64,000 nucleotides of DNA. Origin: Syntrophobacter fumaroxidans MPOB (GTDB taxonomy: Bacteria > Desulfobacterota > Syntrophobacteria > Syntrophobacterales > Syntrophobacteraceae). The first letter of the stretch is position 1. Each line of letters begins with the position of its first letter. Location: positions 856,001 to 920,000 of the forward strand of contig NC_008554.1 in the NCBI RefSeq assembly GCF_000014965.1, given 5' to 3'. Positions 45,644 through 55,033 of this stretch are shown one piece after another. The position numbers and the translations under genes are program-made. The notes beneath the pieces are model-generated. The model was not told the origin of the DNA and made no database searches. It worked only from the letters and a program-made list of their open reading frames with translations.

Positions 45644-46894
45644 ATGGAAACCACGAGCCGGAATGCGCCCATATTGCCGAGTGTGATCCGCAAGGCCGCG
45701 GAAGCCCTCAAGGGCAGGGTTCTGCGCACCCCGCTCGTCTATTCGTCCACCTTCAGTCGCTTGTGCGGAGCGAAGGTCTACCTCAAGCTCGAGAATCTGC
45801 AGGAAACGGGGTCCTTCAAGCTCCGGGGCGCCACCTGGAAGATAATGTCCAACCTGCACAGGATCGGCCCCGACGGGGTTGTGGCCGCGTCGGCCGGGAA
45901 TCACGCCCAGGGAGTCGCGCTGGCCGCTTCCCGGGCAAAGCTGCCGTCGACGGTGATCATGCCGGAGTGGGCGTCCATTTCCAAGCAGGAGGCGACCCGC
46001 AATTACGGCGCTGAGGTGATCATCGAGGGACAGAGCCTGAGCGACGCCATTCGAAAAGCGGGACAATTGGTGGAACGGGGGAAAACCCTGATCCATCCTT
46101 TCGATGACCCCGACGTCATGGCGGGGCAGGGGACCATCGGGCTGGAGATTCTCGAAGAATTGCCGGAACCGGACCTGGTCGTCGTCCCGGTGGGCGGAGG
46201 CGGGTTGATCGGCGGCATCGCAGTCGCCTGCCGGTCCGTTCGACCGGAGACCCGGATCGTCGGGGTACAGGCGCAGGCGTGCCCATCCGCCTGCCGGTCC
46301 TTGGAGTCGGGGCGCGTTGTTTCCGTGGAAGCGCAGAAATCGCTGGCCGACGGCATCACGGTCAAGCAGGTGGGCGCGCTGCCTTTTGCCGTCATGAAGG
46401 AAATGGTGGACGAAATCGTGCTCGTGGAAGAAGACGCGATCGCCGCCGCCGTCCTGATGCTCCTCGAACGCAAGAAACTGCTGGCGGAAGGCGCGGGAGC
46501 CGTTCCGCTGGCGGCGCTGATGTCGTGCTCCTTCGAGGTTCCGAAGGGAGGCACGGTGGTGCTGGTCATCAGCGGCGGCAACATGGACAGTCCTCTGCTC
46601 GGGAGGGTGCTCCGCAAGGGATTGTTCCGAAACGGCAGAATCATGCGCGTTTCGGTTTGCCTCGACGACATCCCCGGTTCGCTCGCGGGTCTGCTGGGGG
46701 TTATCGCCAGGGCGAGAGCCAACGTCCTGCACATTTATCACAATCGGGGAGCCAGGGATCTTCCGGTCTCGATGAGCATGGTCGAGCTCGAATTGGAAAC
46801 GCGAGGCCCGGAACACAGCGAGGAAATCGGCGTACAGCTAAGAGCGGGGGGATACCGAATCGAGTGGCAGCCCTTCGTCGAGAGCTGCCGCTGA
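45644..46894 (+). CDS. ilvA: Threonine ammonia-lyase (threonine dehydratase), with ACT domain
   Basis: PLP enzyme that turns threonine into 2-oxobutyrate and ammonia. 416 residues from ATG 45644 (GGGGAGAG upstream). PLP lysine K59 in ETGSFKLRGA; phosphate-binding loop VPVGGGGLIGG; a C-terminal ACT domain about 340-410 (RVSVCLDDIPGSLAGLLGVIA). A single ACT domain is the TdcB-like/short IlvA layout seen in many anaerobes, so biosynthetic (isoleucine) versus catabolic use is open. It is 37 bases after the kinase gene, and no ilv genes are near. Confidence 0.9.
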   Translation: METTSRNAPILPSVIRKAAEALKGRVLRTPLVYSSTFSRLCGAKVYLKLENLQETGSFKLRGATWKIMSNLHRIGPDGVVAASAGNHAQGVALAASRAKLPSTVIMPEWASISKQEATRNYGAEVIIEGQSLSDAIRKAGQLVERGKTLIHPFDDPDVMAGQGTIGLEILEELPEPDLVVVPVGGGGLIGGIAVACRSVRPETRIVGVQAQACPSACRSLESGRVVSVEAQKSLADGITVKQVGALPFAVMKEMVDEIVLVEEDAIAAAVLMLLERKKLLAEGAGAVPLAALMSCSFEVPKGGTVVLVISGGNMDSPLLGRVLRKGLFRNGRIMRVSVCLDDIPGSLAGLLGVIARARANVLHIYHNRGARDLPVSMSMVELELETRGPEHSEEIGVQLRAGGYRIEWQPFVESCR

Positions 46895-47019
46895 GCCCGA
46901 GCCGGGGAGCGGCAAGGGCCCCTTCCTGCCCGGCGGCCGACGAGCTTCCCGGCGATGCACGGGCGCTCACCGGCCGCACGAGCCCGTACCCGAACAGGGT
47001 TGATCCTGGAGGTCTCAAG

Positions 47020-47436
47020 ATGTTCAAGCGTATCCTCGTTCCGACGGACTTAACGGAAAGAACCCTCAAGGCGCTGAATATCGCGCTCAAGATCGCCGTG
47101 CACGACGGAGCTTCGATCACCCTCCTGCACGTCATAGAGACGATCGAAGACACCGAGGAGGATTTCAGCGGTTTTTACAGCAAGCTGGGAAAAGCGGCGG
47201 AAAAGAAGATGAACGAGATCATCGAGGATTTCCGTGTGAATGGGCCGGCGATCGCCAAGGAAATCATATACGGGAAACGAGTCAGGGAAATCATTCGATT
47301 TGCCGCCGAAAAGGAGATCGACCTGATCGTTTTGAGCTCGCACCGGGTGGACGTGGACAACGCCGTGCAGGGATGGGGCACCATCAGCTACAAGGTCGGC
47401 ATCCTGTCCCAGTGCCCGGTGTTGCTGGTGAAATGA
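47020..47436 (+). CDS. Universal stress protein (UspA family)
   Basis: 138 residues. ATG 47020 follows GGAGGT. Rossmann-like Usp domain: FKRILVPTDLTERTLKALNIAL at the start and IDLIVLSSHRVDVD near the end. The ATP-binding signature normally G-2x-G-9x-G-S/T is replaced by a degenerate GWGTISYKVGILSQCPVLLVK, so it is probably in the non-classical ATP-binding group. Its stop overlaps the dinB start. Confidence 0.9.
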   Translation: MFKRILVPTDLTERTLKALNIALKIAVHDGASITLLHVIETIEDTEEDFSGFYSKLGKAAEKKMNEIIEDFRVNGPAIAKEIIYGKRVREIIRFAAEKEIDLIVLSSHRVDVDNAVQGWGTISYKVGILSQCPVLLVK

Positions 47437-48710
47437 GCCAGCGGGAATTTTCGTCTTTTCGCGCGGAAGGGGTCGCGGCGGGACGCCGCCGCGCGAAAGA
47501 GGGGGAACGGCAGGATTGGAGCGTGAACGTGGCGCGCCGCATCATGCACGTGGACATGGATGCGTTCTATGCCTCGGTGGAACAGGCGGATCGACCCGAG
47601 TTTAAGGGAAAACCCGTGATTGTCGGGGGGGCGAGACGGGGAGTGGTGTCCGCGGCATCGTATGAAGCCCGCAGGTTCGGCGTCCATTCGGCCATGCCCG
47701 TGTTTCAGGCGAAGCGACTGTGCCCGGGGGGGATATTCCTGCCCGTGCGCATGGGCAGATACAAGGAAGTCTCAAAAGTGGTGATGGACATCCTCTGCGG
47801 TATTTCTCCCCTTGTGGAGCAGATTTCCATCGATGAGGCGTTCGTGGACATCACCGGCACCGAAGCGCTTCACGGTTCGCCCGAGTCGCTGGGCCGCCGG
47901 GTGAAGAGTCAAATCCGCGCGGCGACACGGGTGACCTGCTCCGTTGGAATCGCGCCGGGCAAGTTCGTTGCCAAAATCGCATCCGACATCCACAAGCCCG
48001 ACGGGTTGACCATCGTGGAAGACGACCGGGTAGAGGCATTTCTTGCCCCGCTGCCCGTCGAAAGGATTCCGGGAATCGGGAAGAAGACTTCCGAAGCGTT
48101 GAGAAGTCTCGGCGTTCGCGCCATAGGGGATGTACTGAGGTTTCCCGCGTCGTTTTGGGTGAAGCGGCTGGGCGCCTGGGGGGTGAAGCTCCATGAAAGG
48201 GCGCGGGGGGTTGATCCCGCTCCCGTCATTGCTTACTCGCAGGCGAAATCGTGCAGCGCGGAAGACACGTTCCCCGAAGACGTCGACGATGTGGAAACCC
48301 TGGAGAAATGGCTGTTTGTGCAGTCGGAAGAGGTGGGCAAGGAACTGCGCCGGGAGTCGTTCCGGGGCAGGACCGTGACCCTCAAGGTGAAATTCGCGGA
48401 TTTCAGCTCCATCACCAGGAGTCATACGCTGCGCGAAGCCACCGATTGCACCCAGTTGATTTTCGGCACTGCTTCGCGCCTGCTCCGGGCGCTCAAGCTC
48501 AATCGCAAGGTCAGGCTCGTGGGCGTGGGGGTGTCCAACCTCTCCGCGATGCCCGAGCAGAAGCCGGTGTTTTCGGACTCCATGCTCGTGCGGCAGAGGA
48601 AGCTGGATCGGGCAATGGATCGAATCCACGAACGCTTCGGCCACGGGGCGCTGAGGAGGGGAAGGGTCCTCGGGTTCGAGAGCCCGGCGGATGAGGAGGG
48701 AGACCCTTGA
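47433..48710 (+). CDS. dinB: DNA polymerase IV (DinB, Y family)
   Basis: Error-prone translesion polymerase. From ATG 47433 (overlaps the uspA stop, ATGA) it has 425 residues. The first ~30 residues before RIMHVDMDAFYASVE are atypical and GTG 47523 would give a usual N-terminus, so the start is uncertain. Catalytic carboxylates: D in MHVDMDAF and the pair in ISIDEAFVD. The helix-hairpin-helix IPGIGKKTSEALRSLGV and a little-finger domain are present. No clear beta-clamp motif is seen at the C-terminus. No SOS box was identified. Confidence 0.93.
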   Translation: MSQREFSSFRAEGVAAGRRRAKEGERQDWSVNVARRIMHVDMDAFYASVEQADRPEFKGKPVIVGGARRGVVSAASYEARRFGVHSAMPVFQAKRLCPGGIFLPVRMGRYKEVSKVVMDILCGISPLVEQISIDEAFVDITGTEALHGSPESLGRRVKSQIRAATRVTCSVGIAPGKFVAKIASDIHKPDGLTIVEDDRVEAFLAPLPVERIPGIGKKTSEALRSLGVRAIGDVLRFPASFWVKRLGAWGVKLHERARGVDPAPVIAYSQAKSCSAEDTFPEDVDDVETLEKWLFVQSEEVGKELRRESFRGRTVTLKVKFADFSSITRSHTLREATDCTQLIFGTASRLLRALKLNRKVRLVGVGVSNLSAMPEQKPVFSDSMLVRQRKLDRAMDRIHERFGHGALRRGRVLGFESPADEEGDP

Positions 48711-48820
48711 GGGCGGGAGCCCGGATTTTCCCGGTCTCGGGACGGCATGCGGACTCGACGTTCATGAGGGCGTTCGCGTTCGATCCGATTTGAAGGCAAT
48801 CGCAACAGGAGGAACGTGAG

Positions 48821-51484
48821 TTGACGGACCGCAGGTTCAAGTACAGGCGCGAGGATTTTGGAGAGCTTCCGGTCGATCTTCACCATCTGACCATCTATCT
48901 GAATTTTACGGGCGACACGGTGGAAGCCCGCAACGTGCTGGACATGACCGCCAGAACCGAATGCTCGCAACTGGAGCTCGATGCGGCGGATCTCGAGATT
49001 CTCGAGGTCCAATGGTTGCCCGATTCGGAACGGGGCGCCGCCATTCCGCTGGGATATGAATACGAGAAGGATCGAAACAAGCTGCGGGTCCGCCTTCCCC
49101 GGCCCGTGAAACCCGGCGACAGGTTCCGGCTGAGGACCTTCACCCGGTGCCGCCCGTCCGATCACATCCTGGAAGGGATATACAAGGACACCACGCCGCC
49201 GGACGCCCCGCAGCAATACATTTCCCAATGCCAGCAATGGGGTTTTCAGCGCATCATGCCCATCTTCGACGACTGTCGCGCCAAGTGCACGATGACCACG
49301 ACCCTCGAAGCCGATGCCCGGTACACGCACTTGATCAGCAACGGCAACATCGATCCGGCGACCAACCCCGAGGGCAGGCCGGTTCCGAAGCCGGGCGAAC
49401 CCGGGCGGCAGATCATCACCTTCGACAATCCCATCCCCATGGCGCCGTACCTGTTCATCGCGTGCGCCGGCACCTGGGATACTCTGCCGGGTGAGGTCAC
49501 GTATGATTCCGGACGGAAGGTGAGACTCGAATACCTGGTGCCTCCGGGAGCCGTCGAGGGGGCGCGAATCCCCCTCGAAATCCTCAAGGAAGCCGTCCTG
49601 TGGATACGAAAGACCCAGGGATACGAATATACCGCAGACACCTACCGCACCATCTGCATGAACAAATCCAATTTCGGAGGCATGGAAAACGTCGGGAACA
49701 CGACGATCGTGACCGACGCCGCGCTGCTCAACGAGCACACCCTGGATATCGGGCTGCAGTACGCCCATGCGGTGATCGTGCACGAGTTCGAACACAACCA
49801 GTGCGGCAGCGAAACGACCATGGAGACTCCCTTTGACGTCTGGCTGAACGAGGCTTACACGGTGGATGTCGAACGGCAGTTCATGGCCGATCGGTTCAAC
49901 CCGGATTACGCAAGGTTGCAGCAGATCGAGAGCATCCGGAATCCGCTGCTCGGCCCTCTGGCCATCGAAGACGGCGGGCACGCGGGGAGGATCGTCCGGG
50001 AAGGTTTCAACAATCCGGACGAATTGATCGACGGCGTGACCTATGTGAAGGCCGCGGAAGTCATCCGCATGCTTCGGCTGGTGATCGGAGCGGAGTGTTT
50101 CAAAGCGGGCAAGGAGCTTTATTTTTCGCGGTACCGCCACTCCAATGCGAACACCGACCAGTTCTTCGCCTGCTTCGAAGAAAAGTGCGGGAGATCGCTG
50201 GAACGGTTCAAGAAGGGATGGCTCTACACCCTCGGATATCCTAAAGTCACCGCGGACACGGAATACGATCCGGTGCGGCGGCAATACCGCATTCGATTCG
50301 AACAGCAGGCTCCTCCGGGGCTCGATCCCTTTCACCTGCCCATCCAACTGGCTCTGGTGGACCGCCAGGGCGGCGATGTCCCGGGGACCGCGCGTGTTTT
50401 CGAGCTCGAGGAAAGTACCGGCGAGTTGGTGCTCGACGGGATCGAAAAGGCGCCGGCCTTCGCGTCCATGAACCGGGACTATTCCTTCTACGGGACATTC
50501 CGTTGGCTGAACGCGTCTCCGGAAGTCCTGGCCATGCAGGTGCGGCTCGATCCGAACATCACCGCTCGAGTGGACGCCATGCGGCAGTTGACGGACCGGG
50601 AAAGGATCGACCTGCTGTTGAATGCGGATGCGTCGGTGTCTCCGAAATGGCTGGCGCTATTCGGGGAGGTGCTGGCCGACCGATCGTTGCCGCCGGCCGT
50701 GAAAGCGTTTTTTCTGCGCATCGACGAGCAGCCGGCCGATCGCGACTACTCAACCTGGTACCCGGAGCTCGTGTGCGCCCGGGAACGCATGATGCTGGCC
50801 GTGAACAAGATCTACCGGAAGACGCTGCTGCAGGAGTTCGATCGTCTCGACACGTATTCGGCCGAGAGAAGAAAGACCCCGCGGGATGGCATAGAGGAGC
50901 GGATGCTCAAGCACGTTCTGCTGGATCTCATCGTCTCGGACGACTCCGCCGACAGCCATCGATTGATCGTGGACCACTTCCGAGCCGCAACCACCGCAAA
51001 CGACCGGGTGGCGGCACTCACGGCACTCAACCGGAGTTCCTCCCCCGAGCGCAGGCCGCTCCTTGAAGAAGTCTACCACTCCTGGCACACGCATCTGAGC
51101 GGATACGCCAATTATCTTCGAATCATATCCGGCGGTACCCGGCCCGACGTGTTCGACATGATCGAAACGGAGAAGCGGCGGCCTTCGTTTCAGATCACCC
51201 AGCCGACCTGGTGCAGGGCGTTGTTCGTCACCATGGCGGCAAACAACAAGATAATCTGGACGGACCACGGCATACGCCGGCTGGCCGATGCCGTCGTGGA
51301 AGTCGCGCCGGTCAATGCAACCACGGCAAGCCGGATGCTCAACACCTTCCAGCACGTCCACAAGCTCAAACAGGAACTGCGCGCCAAAGTCGTGCCCGCC
51401 CTGGAGCACATCGTCGGGAGCGTTTCGGAAAGGGTGAGCCCGACCGTCCATGGCCAGGCCGAAGCTTACCTGAGAGGCGCCTGA
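48821..51484 (+). CDS. pepN: Aminopeptidase N (M1 zinc metallopeptidase)
   Basis: 887 residues, cytoplasmic. TTG start at 48821, fixed by AGGAGGAACGTGAG directly before it. Zinc site H321-EFE-H325 (VIVHEFEHNQCG) with the third ligand E344 (WLNEAYT) 19 residues later, the standard HExxHx18E. The exopeptidase motif reads GGMEN (286-290), like GAMEN with one change. Length and the C-terminal helical domain (AVNKIYRKTLLQEFD... SRMLNTFQHVHKLK) fit the E. coli PepN branch. It removes N-terminal residues from peptides after Lon-type proteolysis. Confidence 0.95.
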   Translation: MTDRRFKYRREDFGELPVDLHHLTIYLNFTGDTVEARNVLDMTARTECSQLELDAADLEILEVQWLPDSERGAAIPLGYEYEKDRNKLRVRLPRPVKPGDRFRLRTFTRCRPSDHILEGIYKDTTPPDAPQQYISQCQQWGFQRIMPIFDDCRAKCTMTTTLEADARYTHLISNGNIDPATNPEGRPVPKPGEPGRQIITFDNPIPMAPYLFIACAGTWDTLPGEVTYDSGRKVRLEYLVPPGAVEGARIPLEILKEAVLWIRKTQGYEYTADTYRTICMNKSNFGGMENVGNTTIVTDAALLNEHTLDIGLQYAHAVIVHEFEHNQCGSETTMETPFDVWLNEAYTVDVERQFMADRFNPDYARLQQIESIRNPLLGPLAIEDGGHAGRIVREGFNNPDELIDGVTYVKAAEVIRMLRLVIGAECFKAGKELYFSRYRHSNANTDQFFACFEEKCGRSLERFKKGWLYTLGYPKVTADTEYDPVRRQYRIRFEQQAPPGLDPFHLPIQLALVDRQGGDVPGTARVFELEESTGELVLDGIEKAPAFASMNRDYSFYGTFRWLNASPEVLAMQVRLDPNITARVDAMRQLTDRERIDLLLNADASVSPKWLALFGEVLADRSLPPAVKAFFLRIDEQPADRDYSTWYPELVCARERMMLAVNKIYRKTLLQEFDRLDTYSAERRKTPRDGIEERMLKHVLLDLIVSDDSADSHRLIVDHFRAATTANDRVAALTALNRSSSPERRPLLEEVYHSWHTHLSGYANYLRIISGGTRPDVFDMIETEKRRPSFQITQPTWCRALFVTMAANNKIIWTDHGIRRLADAVVEVAPVNATTASRMLNTFQHVHKLKQELRAKVVPALEHIVGSVSERVSPTVHGQAEAYLRGA

Positions 51485-51584
51485 TACTGCGGGACCCCAT
51501 TATTCAGGCAGGCCGGCATGCGACTCGCAGTCCGCACCGCGGTGCAGGGATGTCGGGAGAATCAGCGGTGTTTCCGGTCGACGG

Positions 51585-51830
51585 TCAAGACCCGGAATCA
51601 GAGCATTGCGAGCCCACTCTCCTGAGGAAGATGCGCGCGCCGTCGCTCAAGGCGCCTTCGAGGCCGAGGCGGAAGCCGTGTTCGTCTACGGCGTAAAGCG
51701 CTCCTTTGAGTGCCGCTTCATAGAGGGACTGCCCGCAGGAAATCAGGGCGTGGCGGACCTGCATTCCCCGGTAGAGCGTCACCGGGCGTGTGTCGACGTA
51801 TACGGTGATGCGTGCGTCAGCGGTTGACAA
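51585..51830 (-). CDS. Small conserved-looking protein coupled to 5'-nucleotidase (possible beta-grasp fold)
   Basis: 81 residues; its start lies inside the last 14 bases of the 5'-nucleotidase gene, so translation is coupled. The pattern TVYVDTRPVTLYRGMQVRHALIS... GALYAVDEHGFRLGLEGALSDGARIFLRR looks like a beta-grasp (ubiquitin- or ferredoxin-like) fold without cysteine ligands; that is a guess from shape. No signal peptide. It may be a partner or regulator of the phosphoesterase. I cannot name the family. Confidence 0.6.
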   Translation of the reverse strand: MSTADARITVYVDTRPVTLYRGMQVRHALISCGQSLYEAALKGALYAVDEHGFRLGLEGALSDGARIFLRRVGSQCSDSGS

Positions 51831-53343
51831 AGGTGGTCCTGTCCTGGACTGCGGGAGCGACCGGCGAATGTTTCTTCAGATACTCCACCAGAACATCCCG
51901 CAAATTGTCCCCGAAGGTGATGTTTTTCCCGTGCTTGAAGGTTTCGAACCGGTCTCCGCCGGCTGCCAGAAAGTCATTGGTGACGATCCTGTAGGTCTTC
52001 CGATCATCCAGCGGGCTCTCACCTACGGTAACCCGGACGGCGCGCGAACCCGCCGGTCGCGACGGATCGTAGACGACCCGAAGGCCGGAAACCTGGAGCA
52101 CGTCTTTTCTCCAACCGGCGCTGAATTCGAGGATTTCCCTGATCTGGCGACCTGTCAGGTCCATGACGGTCAGGGCGTTGTCAAAGGGAAGGACGGCGTA
52201 GATCTGTTCCACGCGGATGTCCCCTTTCGGTATGTTGGCCCTGATCCCACCGCTGTTGTGGAAGGCGACGGCAACCCCCGTCGACTCCCGCATCGCGTCC
52301 GCAATGAGGTCTCCCACGTTGGACTCCTTGTCGGGCGATCGTTCGAGGTCCGTCAAAGTCCGTCCGACCACCACGGAGAATTCCTTGCCGATGAGTTCAC
52401 CGTATTGGTTGACCATACCGGCGACGGTACGGTCGTAGGGATCGTCAGGCCCGGCACTGACCAGCCTGAGCTCGTCATCACCGGCGGCATGAAGGACCCT
52501 TCCCGTTGTCGGGTCGATTTTCAGATGGAGTACGCCCAGGTACATTCCATAGGAGCCGGCCTGTACGATGATCGTATTGCGGACCTTCACCGGGACGGTG
52601 ACGGCGGTGTGACTGTGTCCTCCCACGATCACGTCGATTCCGCGAACGCAACCGGCGAGTCTCTTGTCCGCGTCGAGGCCCTGGTGGGACAGCACGATCA
52701 CCAGCTTTGCGCCCTGGCGCCTGACCTTTCTGATGAGCCCGGGAAGGACCTTTTCCGGTTTGCGGAAGACCAGGCCGGCGACATTGGTCGGGTTGGTGCT
52801 GTATGGAGTTTCGACGGTGGTGATGCCGATGACCGCGACTTTCACGCCGCTCTTGTCCAGCAGTATGTAAGGCCGAGTGCCCCGGAGCGGGGTGCCGTCG
52901 GTGTCGGTGACGTTGGCCGCGAGAAAAGGGAACGCGGCCGATGCGATGAGGGTGTTCAGGGTATCCCGTCCCCAGTCGAATTCATGGTTGCCGACGGTCA
53001 TGGCTTCGAATCCGACGGCGTTCATGAACTCTATGACCGGGCGTCCTTTGAATACGTTGGAGATTGCCATCCCCTGGAACATATCTCCGGCTGAAAGCAA
53101 GAAGGTGCTCTGCGGGCCGGCGGTGTCCCGCTCCCGACGGATCATCTCCGCCAGGTAGGCGGCTCCGCCGATGGCCGTCGCCGAGTCGAGGCTCTTTTCC
53201 AGAAAGGGCATGAGGCGTCCGTGAAAATCGTTGACGTGCAGGACGGTCAGTTCCCGGACCGGGGGACCGCCCGAGGCGGCGGCAAAGGGAGCCAAGACAA
53301 GAATGAGAAGGACACATAAAACGGAGGCGATGTGCTTCTTCAT
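51817..53343 (-). CDS. Periplasmic 5'-nucleotidase / metallophosphoesterase (UshA family)
   Basis: 508 residues from ATG 53343 (GGGAG upstream). A signal peptide (MKKHIASVLCVLLILVLAPFAAA) places it outside the inner membrane. N-terminal calcineurin-type domain with metal ligands LHVNDFHGR, LSAGDMFQG, TVGNHEFDWG and VGGHSHT. C-terminal 5'-nucleotidase domain with FHNSGGIRANIPKGD and LPFDNALTVMDLTGRQI, and a final VTNDFLAAGGDRF. It removes phosphate from extracellular nucleotides. It is in the same direction as the small coupled gene downstream. Confidence 0.93.
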   Translation of the reverse strand: MKKHIASVLCVLLILVLAPFAAASGGPPVRELTVLHVNDFHGRLMPFLEKSLDSATAIGGAAYLAEMIRRERDTAGPQSTFLLSAGDMFQGMAISNVFKGRPVIEFMNAVGFEAMTVGNHEFDWGRDTLNTLIASAAFPFLAANVTDTDGTPLRGTRPYILLDKSGVKVAVIGITTVETPYSTNPTNVAGLVFRKPEKVLPGLIRKVRRQGAKLVIVLSHQGLDADKRLAGCVRGIDVIVGGHSHTAVTVPVKVRNTIIVQAGSYGMYLGVLHLKIDPTTGRVLHAAGDDELRLVSAGPDDPYDRTVAGMVNQYGELIGKEFSVVVGRTLTDLERSPDKESNVGDLIADAMRESTGVAVAFHNSGGIRANIPKGDIRVEQIYAVLPFDNALTVMDLTGRQIREILEFSAGWRKDVLQVSGLRVVYDPSRPAGSRAVRVTVGESPLDDRKTYRIVTNDFLAAGGDRFETFKHGKNITFGDNLRDVLVEYLKKHSPVAPAVQDRTTFVNR

Positions 53344-53492
53344 GCGGAGAACTCCCTTCGCACGTCCGGGGGAAAAAACCTGCCGGGGAGGAACCGGAAA
53401 ATCGAGGTTCCCCACCCGGCATCATGATGGAGCCGGGACTCCGACATTAAACCGAGTCACCGCCCATCTTAACAGAACAAAGGCGGGTTTTT

Positions 53493-54047
53493 CTAGTGGG
53501 CGTTGGAAAGCACCTTGCCGTCTTTCGATTCGACCGCGCCCCCCTTACCTTCCCGAGGAGCTTCCGTAGCCTTCTGCGGAAACGTTTTGGACCTCGGGTA
53601 GAATTCGGCCGACAGGATGCTGGTTTCGACACTGATGGTCCTGCCCGCCCCCCACATGGAACTTCCGTTCAGGTAAAAGGTGATGGTCTGGCCCTCATTT
53701 ATTGTGAAGGCTCTCCGAACGGTGTAGGTCTGGACCGGTTCACTGCCGGGCGTGATCCCGAAAACCCACGGACCCTCAACGCCGGCGGACTTTGCAATGC
53801 TCAGGTAGAGGTCGGCTTCGTAATCACCGGAGTCGAAACCGGCCTGCCCGCTCGCGGTAACCACAACGTATCCGTTGGACGGGGCCGTGAAAGACACCGA
53901 ACCGCAGTTCTTCCACGCGCGATTGTGGGACTGAACGGAGGAGATGATTGACTGCTTCAAGGCCATCTGGCTTCCCGCGTCCGCGGGTACCGCGGCGGCG
54001 AACAAAAAGGCTGCCAGAACAGCGATTGCGACTGCTGCATGACGCAT
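53493..54047 (-). CDS. Secreted protein of unknown function
   Basis: 184 residues from ATG 54047, preceded by AAAGGAGA; the open frame upstream is not coding. Signal peptide of about 22 residues (MRHAAVAIAVLAAFLFAAAVPADA). The mature part is beta-rich (VSFTAPSNGYVVVTASGQAGFDSGDYEADLYLSIAK, FTINEGQTITFYLNGSSMW), reminiscent of a small jelly-roll or Ig-like fold, with a charged C-terminal tail. Function unknown. It is 149 bases upstream of the 5'-nucleotidase, on the same strand. Confidence 0.75.
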   Translation of the reverse strand: MRHAAVAIAVLAAFLFAAAVPADAGSQMALKQSIISSVQSHNRAWKNCGSVSFTAPSNGYVVVTASGQAGFDSGDYEADLYLSIAKSAGVEGPWVFGITPGSEPVQTYTVRRAFTINEGQTITFYLNGSSMWGAGRTISVETSILSAEFYPRSKTFPQKATEAPREGKGGAVESKDGKVLSNAH

Positions 54048-54371
54048 GATGATTCTCCTTTCATGGTTCTTCGGGGACATTACAATACAAGGCAACGGAC
54101 TGAACGGAGGCGATGCCTCCCTCCATACACTCGGACGATCGCTTGGGTTTCCTCCTTTACTGCATCGACGGTTGAGCACTGATTCGGAAGCCGGAACGCG
54201 CGCGGATCTTCGACTGGTCGGCGACAAAGCGACCATGGCGTGCATTCCCATACCGAACAAACCCCATCCCGGGATTATCATCTCCCAAAGCCCGCCCTGC
54301 ACGGGCTCCGCTTCGCGTCCGAGACTTCGTCGTCGGTCCGGCAATCGATTTTTTCGGGCGAGCCGGTCGCT
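54048..54371. other. Intergenic region, nothing recognised
   Basis: 324 bases between two minus-strand genes. It carries the ribosome-binding site of the secreted-protein gene; no promoter, hairpin or gene could be supported. Confidence 0.4.
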
Positions 54372-54707
54372 TCACTTGAGCGGCTTGCCGCAACGGGGAC
54401 ATTCTTCGGGATCGAAAACGATCCCCAGGTAGTATCGATCGTGCCCCTTGATAAGCTCACTGCACGAAGGGCATCGATACTGATTGTAGCCGATCACCGC
54501 GAACACCAGGGCCGCCGCGAGCTGAGAAGCGGCAAGGGCACGCCCGAACCCGCCTCCGACAGTGAAAAAACCGTGTGCATGATCCGAGATCTCGAGCAAC
54601 CCCAGGGCCACGATGACAAGCGCCGTCGAGGAGGCGAAATACCGGAGTACACGCCGCCGCCGCCGTTGGAACTCCTTGACGAAAAAATCCTCTCCCGCGC
54701 GATCCAT
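54372..54707 (-). CDS. Small membrane protein with C-terminal zinc ribbon
   Basis: 111 residues from ATG 54707 (GAGGGAGA upstream). A basic N-terminus (QRRRRRVLRYF) is followed by two hydrophobic segments, about 27-45 and 53-75, then a zinc-ribbon pair CPSC and CPRC (near residues 81 and 105), so two helices in the inner membrane with a metal-binding tail, probably cytoplasmic by the positive-inside rule. I do not recognise the family. Confidence 0.7.
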   Translation of the reverse strand: MDRAGEDFFVKEFQRRRRRVLRYFASSTALVIVALGLLEISDHAHGFFTVGGGFGRALAASQLAAALVFAVIGYNQYRCPSCSELIKGHDRYYLGIVFDPEECPRCGKPLK

Positions 54708-55033
54708 TGACCGTTTCTCCCTCGGTTCAGGGGTTTGCCGCGTTCGATAGATAGGACGTTGTTCCATGCTCGAAAGTCTACACCCTTTCACATCGACGAT
54801 CACGGAAAATCAGTCTGCAATGAGGATCCAAAACTTCGAGGACTGTTATTCATGGCGGAATCGCCGGCGCCGGGCGGCAGTCCTGAGAGGGAAGGCGTTT
54901 TGCCGAAGACTGCGCGGAGGTGCCGCCCATGACACAAGGGCAGGGCTGGGTCGAACCGTCCGGAGGCGCCTCGAGACAACAAAAAGCGGGGGCAGACGAT
55001 CATCTCTGATGGCTCCGGCACGAGCTCCGGTTG
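54708..55033. other. Intergenic region, nothing recognised
   Basis: 326 bases between the zinc-ribbon gene and pgm, both on the minus strand. Short open frames here have no start signal or family feature. No terminator hairpin was found after pgm. Confidence 0.4.
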
